From Parapedobacter sp. SGR-10 (GTDB lineage Bacteria; Bacteroidota; Bacteroidia; Sphingobacteriales; Sphingobacteriaceae), in contig NZ_JAAJTJ010000018.1 in assembly GCF_011030405.1 (NCBI RefSeq), forward strand, positions 1-64,000: 64,000 nucleotides of DNA. The letters run 5' to 3'. The notes beneath the pieces are model-generated. The model did no database searches. It was not told where the DNA came from and saw only the letters and a list, made by a program, of their open reading frames with translations. Positions 26,301 to 34,016 of the stretch are shown one piece after another. How positions within the stretch are numbered: the first letter of the stretch is position 1; each line of letters begins with the position of its first letter. The position numbers and the translations under genes were made by a program.

Positions 26301-26966
26301 GGAAGACCGGTGACCGGATTGTATTCTTTCCGCTTCGCAACCTTGAATGCCGATGGGTTGCCGATGTTCTATACTTCGAGTGGAGGTCTGTCCAATTCTT
26401 TTTCGCGATATTCTACCAATTTGGATATGCTGCAATACGAGGGTAGCCGTGAACCGTTAGGATCGGGAGGATTGACCAATCAATTCCAGTATAAAGGTTT
26501 TCAGGCATCTTTTCTATTTACCTATGCATACGGTAACAAGATCCGCCTTAACCCATTCTTTGAGCGTTATTATTCAGATGTCATGGCACTGGACGGCGAA
26601 CTGGCCAACCGATGGACTACTCCTGGAGATGAGCGATATACCAATATCCCCAGAATCGTAGAAGCTGAAACCCGTACCCAATTGATATCTGCGAATGCGG
26701 AGCCGTTCATGGCGTATAACCGTAGTGATATCCGGGTAGCCAGTGGTTCATATGTGCGTTTCAAGAATGTGATGTTGGCTTATGATATACCGACACGGTT
26801 GATACAGCGAACCAATATCAACAATTTGAAGGTAACCGCCCAAGCACAGAATATAGTCCTGTGGGCCGATCCGAAATTGCGTGGGCAGGATCCCGAGGCT
26901 ATTGTATCGGGTATTTCCATACCGATGACGACAAACTATACTTTGGGTCTGACCATGAATTTTTAA
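23343..26966 (+). CDS. SusC/RagA-family TonB-dependent outer-membrane receptor with STN domain
   Basis: 1207 residues, complete. The signal region is long, as usual for Sphingobacteriaceae (charged start, then LLLMKLTICLLLMSFTQVSA). An STN domain at about 55-115 (VSIEKVLREVEKQSGF) is followed by a CarboxypepD_reg-like domain at about 138-215 (GVIVDRHTGEPLVGATVRVK), a plug at about 220-345 (DEVVITGYQTIDKRTFTGSV, PLWVIDGVVLDDP, MYGTQAVNGVIVVTTKKG) and the 22-strand barrel to the terminal TLGLTMNF. Note the atypical GYQTI where GYGTQ is common. It imports a ligand captured with the SusD partner encoded 10 bp downstream, and through STN signals to FecR (19176-20294). Accessory genes suggest a peptide substrate. 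Confidence 0.97.
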   Translation: MHFKLDVGKFYLPLINRKVLLLMKLTICLLLMSFTQVSATLFSQTITFSGKRVSIEKVLREVEKQSGFNLFYKYDESLMSKSVDVDFKNVQLHTVLDEILVKNGLVYKIDRKTITINRKPVSNPSSSVRTIQEQSDDIKGVIVDRHTGEPLVGATVRVKGTSIGVAADENGAFQLRNVKNGSTLEIIYTGYQSREFVVGNDRDVRIALTGESDSLDEVVITGYQTIDKRTFTGSVGKVNPDDLATAGFSDVGKALQGMVAGVAVENTSGTFGTKSKIRIRGNSSISGNQEPLWVIDGVVLDDPVNINPNQLYSGDAATMLSSAISGINPDDIEDIQILKDASATAMYGTQAVNGVIVVTTKKGRVGKTAISYKNNFSLAMKPTIRDFNVMNSKQRMEFSEELYEKNLVDFTNMNSTYGAFGKLQYQLSRKELTWDQYYDEIQRAKTYNTDWFDVLFRNSVNHEHSASISTGTEKAQFYMSASYFRDNGQTHNQHTDRYSGNFRGNFNISDNFSITGTLYGSARNQRLFGAFDETESGGLPQRDFDINPYTYARTTSRAMRPYDDDGNLEYYRANFAPFNIIHEMNNNFVDVALKEIRFQVDGLWKITNNLNLATILSARTTSAQSEHISTELSNVAQSYRAMENTAIRSANGRLYNDPNDDSQFPISVLPRGGIIILDNNQGEFYTFRNTLNYKPVFHNHSFDLMGGSEIRQRKYDRHGFTGYGLEYYRGLTSSPDYRAIQRDQFASNGSPYYGMGLNVHREASFFANLAYTFKNRYNLTLSSRADGSNRLGASERFRFLPIWVVGASWNVDDEAFLQGVEWLDFLKVRGSYGTRGNISGLGSPEILAYYGTTTRFNPDNVEEIISISAPDNPHLQWEKEKMANAALEFGLFKRASVTLEWYHRQNYDLIGNVQVSRVSGFSTKTMNWADMKNEGFEITLNTKNIDNTNFKWSTLFTFGYNYNEVTRLQTNAAVVRQTVDRGAPLEGRPVTGLYSFRFATLNADGLPMFYTSSGGLSNSFSRYSTNLDMLQYEGSREPLGSGGLTNQFQYKGFQASFLFTYAYGNKIRLNPFFERYYSDVMALDGELANRWTTPGDERYTNIPRIVEAETRTQLISANAEPFMAYNRSDIRVASGSYVRFKNVMLAYDIPTRLIQRTNINNLKVTAQAQNIVLWADPKLRGQDPEAIVSGISIPMTTNYTLGLTMNF

Positions 26967-26976
26967 TGTTTACGAT

Positions 26977-28389
26977 ATGATGAAGATATTAAAATATACG
27001 ACACTTTTATGGGCAATTTCATTGCTCGTTAGCTGTACGAAATACCTGGAAATCAATCCGGACAACCGGGTTCGGTTGACGACGGTGGAAGATTACCAAG
27101 CCGTAATCACAGGAGCCTACCCACAGGCATACCACCATTTTACAGAATTGTATACGGACAATGTACGTTATTATGACTATCCGAGTTACAACAATGCGAA
27201 CATTACCTCTTGGTTGTTTCCGATATATCTATGGTCTGACAACTATATTACGAACAACGCCATCACTCCGGAAGCTGCTTGGCGCAAATATTACAATGAT
27301 ATCTACGAAGCCAATGTCGTACTCGAAGGTATTGACCAGGCTACGGGAGATGATGCGCTGCGCCAATCTGTCAAGGGAGAGGCTTATATGATCCGGGCAT
27401 ACTGCCACTTTATGTTGGTCAATATCTTTGCCAAGCACTATAATCCGCAGACAGCTGCTACTGATCTGGGAATACCTTATATGTTGGAATCCGAAAAAGA
27501 ACCCGGACAACACTATAGCCGTGATGCGATACAATATGTGTATGACCGTATCGAGGAAGATGCGTTCAAGGCATTGGGTCTGATCCGGGAAGAGTTTATG
27601 GCAGTACCCAAGTATCATTGGTCCAGAGCATCTATTCATGCTTTCCTGTCGAGATTTTATCTGTTTAAGGAAGATTGGGAGCGTTCGTTGTATCATAGCG
27701 AGGAGGTATTCAAGCTGAACAACAATATCCGAAATCTTTTTGCTGACTTTGATGCTTATTTTGCAACAGGTGATTACAATGGATTTGCGAATCGGTATTT
27801 TGAGACCCATCAAAGCAATGTTCTTTTGGTCAATTATACACTGACGTGGAATACATTTGAACGAGGAAGTCTGTATGCCAATGAGTATCGAGCCACTTTT
27901 CATGCCAATGATGTGCGCGGACGCATCTTTACACTTTGGAGTGCACAGACACCCAACTATATGGCTCGTAAATTCAGACGGAATCTACCTGCTGATGGAC
28001 AGTCTTATGCTGATGTAGGCCTGTTTGTAGTGGAAGAAGTTATGTACAATGCAGCAGAAGCCAGTGTACGTAAAGACAATCCGGATTTTCAATATGCTAT
28101 CGATAAGATGAATGCTATTTTACAACAGCGTTGGAGACCATATGTAGCACTCAATCTAGCTGATTATCCTACTCAGGAACTGCTATTGGAAAAGATTATT
28201 GACGAGAAAAACCGGGAGTTGTGTTATGAAGGTTACCGCTGGTTTGACGTGAAGCGTCACAATATACACATCCGGCATTGGGACGGTACCCAATACAGAG
28301 AGTTGCCACCCGATGACCTGCGTAGGGCTGTACAGATTCCATTTGCAGAATTGGAAGCAAATCCGGAGATGCAACCTAATCCAAGATAA
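26977..28389 (+). CDS. SusD/RagB-family nutrient-binding outer-membrane lipoprotein
   Basis: 470 residues. Lipoprotein signal (ILKYTTLLWAISLLVSC), then the SusD N-terminal pattern YLEINPDNRVRLTTVEDYQ, tetratricopeptide-like helices (RAYCHFMLVNIFAKHY; DRIEEDAFKALGLI) and the C-terminal EKIIDEKNRELCYEGYRWFDVKR, the most conserved part of the family. SusD caps the SusC barrel at the cell surface and binds the nutrient. A start one codon later (26980) is equally possible. It lies 10 bp after SusC and 9 bp before the metallohydrolase gene, in one operon. Confidence 0.96.
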   Translation: MMKILKYTTLLWAISLLVSCTKYLEINPDNRVRLTTVEDYQAVITGAYPQAYHHFTELYTDNVRYYDYPSYNNANITSWLFPIYLWSDNYITNNAITPEAAWRKYYNDIYEANVVLEGIDQATGDDALRQSVKGEAYMIRAYCHFMLVNIFAKHYNPQTAATDLGIPYMLESEKEPGQHYSRDAIQYVYDRIEEDAFKALGLIREEFMAVPKYHWSRASIHAFLSRFYLFKEDWERSLYHSEEVFKLNNNIRNLFADFDAYFATGDYNGFANRYFETHQSNVLLVNYTLTWNTFERGSLYANEYRATFHANDVRGRIFTLWSAQTPNYMARKFRRNLPADGQSYADVGLFVVEEVMYNAAEASVRKDNPDFQYAIDKMNAILQQRWRPYVALNLADYPTQELLLEKIIDEKNRELCYEGYRWFDVKRHNIHIRHWDGTQYRELPPDDLRRAVQIPFAELEANPEMQPNPR

Positions 28390-28398
28390 TCACCTAAA

Positions 28399-29250
28399 AT
28401 GATGGTAAAGATGAAAATGTATAAAGTAATATTTTTTTCAGTGAGTCTGTTTCTTTTAGCGGTCTCCTGTTCTAAAGAGGAGCCTATCTCTTATGAACCG
28501 TATGAAACCGATTTGCCGGATAACCCGACGGATCAGGCCATCTACGACTTGCGGCAGGAGTACCAGACGAAGATCATCTACCGCTATGACCGCCGGTACG
28601 TTTCTACAAGTGCGTTTGCTGTACCTCCACGGTATGATCTGGTATTGCCCTATATTGAGAATGTACTTCGCAAACTGTTTATCGCACCGTATGATCGGCA
28701 AAAAACCGATTTCATGCGCGAGCACATGCCTATAGAGATGATCATGTTCGGTACCAGTATCAACTATGTCGAGGGCGGCGAGAGCAATTTCAGTGCTTCT
28801 GGTTTGGCCTATGGATTGAGTCGTGTCATTATCACGGGAGTAAACGCCTATGATCTGAACAATCCGAGCTGGCTACGGGGACAGTATGCTACCTTGCACC
28901 ATGAGTTTGCCCATGTACTGGACAAGATATATGGTCGGCCTACAGGATTTGACAATGTGTCCAAGGGACTCTACGCAGGTGGTACAGCGTACGGTGCTTT
29001 TTCGCAAGCCGAAGCACGTTCTCGTGGATTTTGGCGAAATTATGGAATGCTGAACGAAAGTGAAGACTTTGCGACCTGGATCGATGGGATCGTGACCACG
29101 CCAAAGGAGGAAGTGTTACAGATCGTGTCCGCCAACAATTACCTGTCACAAAAGTACCAATTGGTATATAATTTCTATTTGGAGAAAGGAATAGACCTGC
29201 ATGAGTTACAGGCCTATTTACAAAATATATTGGATAATCTGGAGGACTAA
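28399..29250 (+). CDS. Substrate import-associated zinc metallohydrolase lipoprotein
   Basis: 283 residues. The lipoprotein signal ends at Cys24 (LFLLAVSC). The zincin motif HEFAH is at 168-172 inside TLHHEFAHVLDKIYG, and a conserved acidic region EDFATWIDGIV follows. This fits the family found beside SusC/SusD pairs and named for substrate import; its members are surface metallopeptidases. Proteolytic activity is inferred from the motif. The operon position after SusD and before two DUF4302 lipoproteins is typical for this family, and it is the strongest hint that the locus handles peptides. Confidence 0.88.
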   Translation: MMVKMKMYKVIFFSVSLFLLAVSCSKEEPISYEPYETDLPDNPTDQAIYDLRQEYQTKIIYRYDRRYVSTSAFAVPPRYDLVLPYIENVLRKLFIAPYDRQKTDFMREHMPIEMIMFGTSINYVEGGESNFSASGLAYGLSRVIITGVNAYDLNNPSWLRGQYATLHHEFAHVLDKIYGRPTGFDNVSKGLYAGGTAYGAFSQAEARSRGFWRNYGMLNESEDFATWIDGIVTTPKEEVLQIVSANNYLSQKYQLVYNFYLEKGIDLHELQAYLQNILDNLED

Positions 29251-29252
29251 CT

Positions 29253-30734
29253 ATGGAAAAAATGATGAGACACCTGTCCTGGATATTGTTTGCAGCAGTA
29301 ATGCTGGTATGGATGGCCTGTGAGAAAACAACTACCCATTTACCGCCTCGGGAAATCTCGCCCGAAGTGGACGAAATAGCAAAAAAATATACGGATGTCC
29401 TTGTGCAGTCGCCGCAGGGGTGGGTATTGGCGTACAAGCCCGATCAATATGAAGAAACCATCTATTTCCACTTGATATTCAAAAATGGAGGAAAGGTGGA
29501 CGTATTGGCTGGATATAGAGGCTACCACACCCTGCAAACGGATATTACGTATTATTTTGAAGGTAATTATACCCCGATTATCGTATTCTCGGGAGAAAAT
29601 GTTTTTTCCGAGCTGGCTGATTCACACAATGGCGCTTATAAGTTCAAGATATATTATAAGGAATCGCCGGGCACTTTTGAGGTTGTGCGTTCGGACGGAT
29701 TTGACGATAAGCGATTTGAGCTGACCCCCGCAAATGAAAGCAATCTTGCCCTGCTCAATGCTCAGATCGATGATATTCTGGCACAGATCGCCTACGAAGA
29801 AGAGCAGGAAAGACTGGCGGCGGAAGTTAGGGCAAAGATAAAGGCTTTTGTGGAGATAGAGTCTGACTTTTACTTTTACAATCTGACGGTCGATGATTTT
29901 TCGGCAGCGATCAATTCCTTTGATACTGTTGCCCGGGAGATATCTTTGACCTATAAGGAAACGCCGACCTCAGCACCCGCTACGACCACTGTTGGCTATA
30001 CCTTGACTCCTGAAGGCATTGTGCTGGATCCTGCCCTAGCATATGGAACGGTATCTTTAGAACTTTTAGAGCTTGGAGAACTGTTGTATGAAGATCCGGA
30101 TGATCCCAATAAAGCTACTGCTATAGAAGTTGTGAGTAATGGGAATGTAGGAACTATGGGGTATGCCCACGTAGCACCTTATCCATATACACTGACCAGT
30201 GACAGGTCCGTTTCTACAGTAGATTGGTTATTGGATCCGAACCAACAAAATGCAGGCCTATTCTTGTACACAGCAGATGCGGACCAACATTACAGTGCAT
30301 TTGTCAATGCAGATCGGATAGAGTTTAAGGACTATATCAATGCCGAAGTAAATGATGCATTGGCAACAAATAGATTAGTGAATCAAATCTATTTTCCGGC
30401 CAATCAGGCTTCGAGTCGAAACATTCAAATATCAACACGTAACGGGAATGATTCGGGGAACAAATTCTTCCTGTACAATTTTGACCTAAATAAAATAATA
30501 AATGAAGCGAGCGCATTGAATGTGACGTTGACGACAGCGGCAAGTACTATTACGCCGCATATAGATGCTTTCAATGCCTATTTAGATCCCCAGTTTCCTG
30601 CCGAAGGCGTTACCGTTGCTCCTGTTATAGTAGGTACAACTTTAAGATTCAGGTTAATCAGTCGGAAAGATAGCCGATATTGGGTGGAATATATTTTAAA
30701 TCGAGCCGCAGACAGATCAAACAGATTTGATTAA
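29253..30734 (+). CDS. DUF4302-type lipoprotein, first copy
   Basis: 493 residues with a lipoprotein signal ending at Cys23 (FAAVMLVWMAC). The N-terminal part KYTDVLVQSPQGWVLAYKPD, followed by F/Y-rich strands (YHTLQTDITYYFEGNYTP), matches the DUF4302 pattern, beta-rich surface lipoproteins encoded in SusC/SusD loci. The region around 165-200 is a charged helix (EEEQERLAAEVRAKIKAF). The biochemical role is unknown; ligand presentation to the SusC/SusD complex is a reasonable guess. It begins 2 bp after the metallohydrolase stop. A related protein is encoded next to it. Confidence 0.82.
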   Translation: MEKMMRHLSWILFAAVMLVWMACEKTTTHLPPREISPEVDEIAKKYTDVLVQSPQGWVLAYKPDQYEETIYFHLIFKNGGKVDVLAGYRGYHTLQTDITYYFEGNYTPIIVFSGENVFSELADSHNGAYKFKIYYKESPGTFEVVRSDGFDDKRFELTPANESNLALLNAQIDDILAQIAYEEEQERLAAEVRAKIKAFVEIESDFYFYNLTVDDFSAAINSFDTVAREISLTYKETPTSAPATTTVGYTLTPEGIVLDPALAYGTVSLELLELGELLYEDPDDPNKATAIEVVSNGNVGTMGYAHVAPYPYTLTSDRSVSTVDWLLDPNQQNAGLFLYTADADQHYSAFVNADRIEFKDYINAEVNDALATNRLVNQIYFPANQASSRNIQISTRNGNDSGNKFFLYNFDLNKIINEASALNVTLTTAASTITPHIDAFNAYLDPQFPAEGVTVAPVIVGTTLRFRLISRKDSRYWVEYILNRAADRSNRFD

Positions 30735-30750
30735 TACAAAAAGTAGAAAT

Positions 30751-32145
30751 ATGAGAGCAGTAAGTTTAGTATTAAGTATGGTCTTCTTTCTCACGTCCTG
30801 TGAAAAATTGGATCAGAACTACAATAAAATCCCTGCGGATGCCCCTCGTTTAGCGGAGCTGCAACAGGAGTATAAGGAAATGTTGGTGGCCAACACGGAT
30901 GGCTGGTTCATGGAATACCAACCTGGAAGCGATAACCCCTCTGTCCCAATTCTCATGAAATTTTTGGCAGACGGCACGGTCAGCATCATCTCCGATCGGT
31001 ATGGATTTGATGCAGAGAATATCTCTACTTATCGTGTGGGCGGTGTGATCGGACCGGAGCTGATTTTTGATACCTACTCGGTATATAGTTCCATTGCGGA
31101 GTCTGGAGGAGGAGCCTTTGATTTTAGGATGTATCCGCAGGAAAATGGCGAGTTTGTCCTGAAGCATGCGACCGGTGGATTGGCAACGGAGTTTGTGCTT
31201 CGCAAAGCAAGGGCTACCGACCACGATGATATTATAGCAAGGGCTTCTGTAGGGCGTGTGTTGCAAGAATTCAGCGAGAATTCGTCCGCTTATTTCAGAA
31301 ATCTGGTGCTGGATAATATATCGGCTTTCTGGGAAATGAATATCAATACACAACAGGTGACATTGACTTGGGAGAACAGTGGAGGAGGGACGACCACAAC
31401 CCAAACGTTTTCCTATACGACACTTCCGGGCAACGGTATTCGATTGGCCGAACCGTGGACAGCACCAGGGGGGATAGAAGTCAACGAGATATTCTTCGGC
31501 GATGCTACTCCGGACGGAATAGAAATTACCAGTGCCGGGAACGCAGGAGCAGGAGAAATCCAGGTTGCACATATTCCGGCATTTCCCTATCCGGGGACTG
31601 CGAAACGATATATCTTGAGTAACTCATTCAATCCAAATCAAGATCCTGTTCGTTTTTTTGCATCCGTTTCGGGTACACGGGAAACAAGTGTGGATAGGAT
31701 TAGTCCTGCACTTTGGCCTTATTATGAAAAACTGTGGGCTGATGACGTATGGCCGACATATATACGTTTACAAGTCTATAATTATAATGGAGCTGCCTTT
31801 ACGAACAGTATACAGTTGTTAGGTGCTATAAATGGTACCAACACTTGGCTACCTTATTACTATGCACTCGATGAGATGGATGGTTCTCACGTGATGGTTC
31901 GCAAACGGAATGAAGTACCTACAGATCATCCACATTATGGGGCTACCTATACATCTGGTACGGCACTGACCATGTATAATGACCACCCGGAATTTGCAGA
32001 TTTTATGGATAGGATCTATCCTCCCGGTATTGGTGTTACGATTGTACCGTTGTCTGGGCAGAATGTTCGTGTAGTCAGTCGGGCAAACAGTTTGTATTGG
32101 ATGGACTTGACAATCAGTACACCTGCTAATTTTTGGAATAATTAA
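30751..32145 (+). CDS. DUF4302-type lipoprotein, second copy
   Basis: 464 residues from ATG 30751, which gives a proper lipoprotein signal (MRAVSLVLSMVFFLTSC, Cys17); an upstream TTG start would overlap the previous gene and is rejected. The N-terminal pattern ELQQEYKEMLVANTDGWFME parallels the preceding protein (KYTDVLVQSPQGWVLA), and both share the same beta-rich layout, a mid-protein repeat of GYTLTPEG/SYTTLPGNG type and a late VTVAP/VTIVPLSG segment. The pair is probably an old tandem duplication. A strong terminator follows, ending the SusC operon. Confidence 0.8.
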   Translation: MRAVSLVLSMVFFLTSCEKLDQNYNKIPADAPRLAELQQEYKEMLVANTDGWFMEYQPGSDNPSVPILMKFLADGTVSIISDRYGFDAENISTYRVGGVIGPELIFDTYSVYSSIAESGGGAFDFRMYPQENGEFVLKHATGGLATEFVLRKARATDHDDIIARASVGRVLQEFSENSSAYFRNLVLDNISAFWEMNINTQQVTLTWENSGGGTTTTQTFSYTTLPGNGIRLAEPWTAPGGIEVNEIFFGDATPDGIEITSAGNAGAGEIQVAHIPAFPYPGTAKRYILSNSFNPNQDPVRFFASVSGTRETSVDRISPALWPYYEKLWADDVWPTYIRLQVYNYNGAAFTNSIQLLGAINGTNTWLPYYYALDEMDGSHVMVRKRNEVPTDHPHYGATYTSGTALTMYNDHPEFADFMDRIYPPGIGVTIVPLSGQNVRVVSRANSLYWMDLTISTPANFWNN

Positions 32146-32169
32146 AAGATAGTAGATTCATATATCGTT

Positions 32170-32208
32170 TTAATTGTCCTCGTTGCAACGAGGACAATTA
32201 ATTTTTTT
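32170..32208 (+). terminator. Terminator of the SusC-SusD-DUF4302 operon
   Basis: A perfect 32-bp palindrome (arm TTAATTGTCCTCGTTG) followed by seven T, 25 bp after the second DUF4302 stop. Only 14 bp separate it from the next ATG. Confidence 0.9.
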
Positions 32209-32222
32209 ATAGTTAGCCTTAA

Positions 32223-33875
32223 ATGATAAAACAATATCGTACTCAAAATAAAAACTACCTGAAGATAAGGTTCAGCATACTATTCCTGGGATGGATAATG
32301 ATAGGATTATTCACTTTCTTATCATCTCAAGGGCAGACAGGAGATATCCCAACAGCATATACTAAAAAATGGAACACCATAGGTCCACCCACAGGCACTC
32401 TCATGATTATTGGCGGAGCTGCCTCCCAGGACAATTGGCATTATTTTATGGAGCTCGTGGGAGATCCCGAAGCACTTATCGTGTTTATCCCTACTGCAGG
32501 AAGTACATTTGATGAGACACATACAGGTTATATCAGTTTGTTGGAAGCGGGGGCAAAAAATGTAAGTATTCTCCATACCAAAGACCGCAATGAAGCTAAT
32601 ACGGAAGCTTTTGCAGCACCCTTGCGCAAAGCAAAGGCCGTGTTCATGGCAGGCGGTTTTCAGAGTCGGCTTGCAGCAGCTTATCTCAACACGTTGACAC
32701 ATCGGCTCATGTTTGAAATACTGGAACGTGGAGGAGTGATTGCCGGAAGTTCGGCAGGTGCCTCCATACAAGGTTCGTATCTCTACGGAGGCTTGCAAGG
32801 AGGTGTCGGCGCACAATACGTAGGATTGGGGTTCGTCAAAAACTCGGCTATCGGCCAACACTATATCCGTAGAAATCGCATGGGATCTGTAGCAAAGATA
32901 TTGAAAAACCAACCCGATCTGTTTGGATTTGGGGTGGACGAAGCTACGGCTGCTGTCGTCCGGGGTAATGAACTTGAAGTCGTTGGCGAAGGCAAAGTCG
33001 CTTTATACGATACTAAACGCCCAGAATATACCGATCAGCCACAACTGTATCTTTTTCCTGGAGACAAATACGATATGGCTGTCCGTCGGATTACCCATAA
33101 AGCCGATCCCGTACCGCAGGATATGTGGACGGGAGGAGGAAAAAAACAATGGAAAAACCCGGCCGATTCGTGGCAAACCGTCGGCCCACCGCAGGGCAGA
33201 CTGCTTCTGTATGGATCTGTAAAAGCTGATTCGGCCTCTATCAGACATTTTTTGCAATCACTGGGCACCTTCCAGGATCCTATCGTGGTGCTCTCTACAG
33301 GAAACCACGATATGCGTGCCGAAAATCAGCAGGTCGTTGCCGAACTACGAAAACTTGGTGCAGACCGGGTGTCTTCCTTACACACGATTGACAGCGATAT
33401 GGCAAACTCACAGGCTTTTGCCAGTGCCCTGGATAAAGCCAAAGCCGTTTGGATCTGTGATAGTAGGAGTTGGCAGTTGGCAGATGTATATCTCTATACA
33501 CTGGTACACAAAAAACTGTTTGAGGTACTGCGGCGGGGTGGTATCCTGGGAAGCAATGGTGATGGTGCGGCAATCATGGCCTCTCGCTTGTTTGGTGAGC
33601 CGGAAAGCTACAGGTGGCATACAGGTTATGGATTGGTCAGGAATACCCTCATTGTCAAGGCGCCACAGAACCGTAAGACATTGTCCGATATGCAGGGGAT
33701 ATTGGATAAAAACATGAAATTGCAGGGTATCGTGCTGGATGAAGATGCAAAGGTCGTCATAGAAAAAAATCGGGTAAAAGTAGAAGGAAACAAGGGAATA
33801 AGGATATACCAAAGCGGAGAGAAAGAGCCGGTCATTGTGCCTTCCGGAGAATCGTATGGACTAGGGCTGGAATAA
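32223..33875 (+). CDS. Exported double cyanophycinase-like (peptidase S51) protein
   Basis: 550 residues made of two similar halves. A membrane/signal segment lies at about 20-37 (SILFLGWIMIGLFTFLSS). Half one (about 50-300) has the S51 nucleophile elbow GSSAGAS with S177, plus KAVFMAGGFQSRLAAAYLNT. Half two (about 320-550) repeats the fold (KAVWICDSRSWQLADVYLYT) but reads GSNGDGA at 443-449, so the catalytic serine is replaced. S51 enzymes include cyanophycinase, which cuts beta-Asp-Arg polymer, and alpha-aspartyl dipeptidase. The actual substrate is unknown. The gene follows a terminator by 14 bp and may depend on read-through or a promoter I cannot see. Confidence 0.85.
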   Translation: MIKQYRTQNKNYLKIRFSILFLGWIMIGLFTFLSSQGQTGDIPTAYTKKWNTIGPPTGTLMIIGGAASQDNWHYFMELVGDPEALIVFIPTAGSTFDETHTGYISLLEAGAKNVSILHTKDRNEANTEAFAAPLRKAKAVFMAGGFQSRLAAAYLNTLTHRLMFEILERGGVIAGSSAGASIQGSYLYGGLQGGVGAQYVGLGFVKNSAIGQHYIRRNRMGSVAKILKNQPDLFGFGVDEATAAVVRGNELEVVGEGKVALYDTKRPEYTDQPQLYLFPGDKYDMAVRRITHKADPVPQDMWTGGGKKQWKNPADSWQTVGPPQGRLLLYGSVKADSASIRHFLQSLGTFQDPIVVLSTGNHDMRAENQQVVAELRKLGADRVSSLHTIDSDMANSQAFASALDKAKAVWICDSRSWQLADVYLYTLVHKKLFEVLRRGGILGSNGDGAAIMASRLFGEPESYRWHTGYGLVRNTLIVKAPQNRKTLSDMQGILDKNMKLQGIVLDEDAKVVIEKNRVKVEGNKGIRIYQSGEKEPVIVPSGESYGLGLE

Positions 33876-33938
33876 CACATTCGAGGTTTCAAAAAAATCG
33901 AATATCTTTTGAGCTATGTGATTAAAATGTTACCGAGT

Positions 33939-33974
33939 TTTGATAGTAAAAAAAAGAAGTTTATAATAGCTTTG
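33939..33974 (+). promoter_or_regulatory. Candidate promoter of the S9 peptidase gene
   Basis: TTTG at 33939-33942 and TAGCTTTG at 33967-33974; the spacing of 24 bp is longer than usual. The ATG is 42 bp downstream. Confidence 0.45.
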
Positions 33975-34016
33975 CGGGGGTATCTACTAATCATATTTTA
34001 AACAAAAACAATAAAA

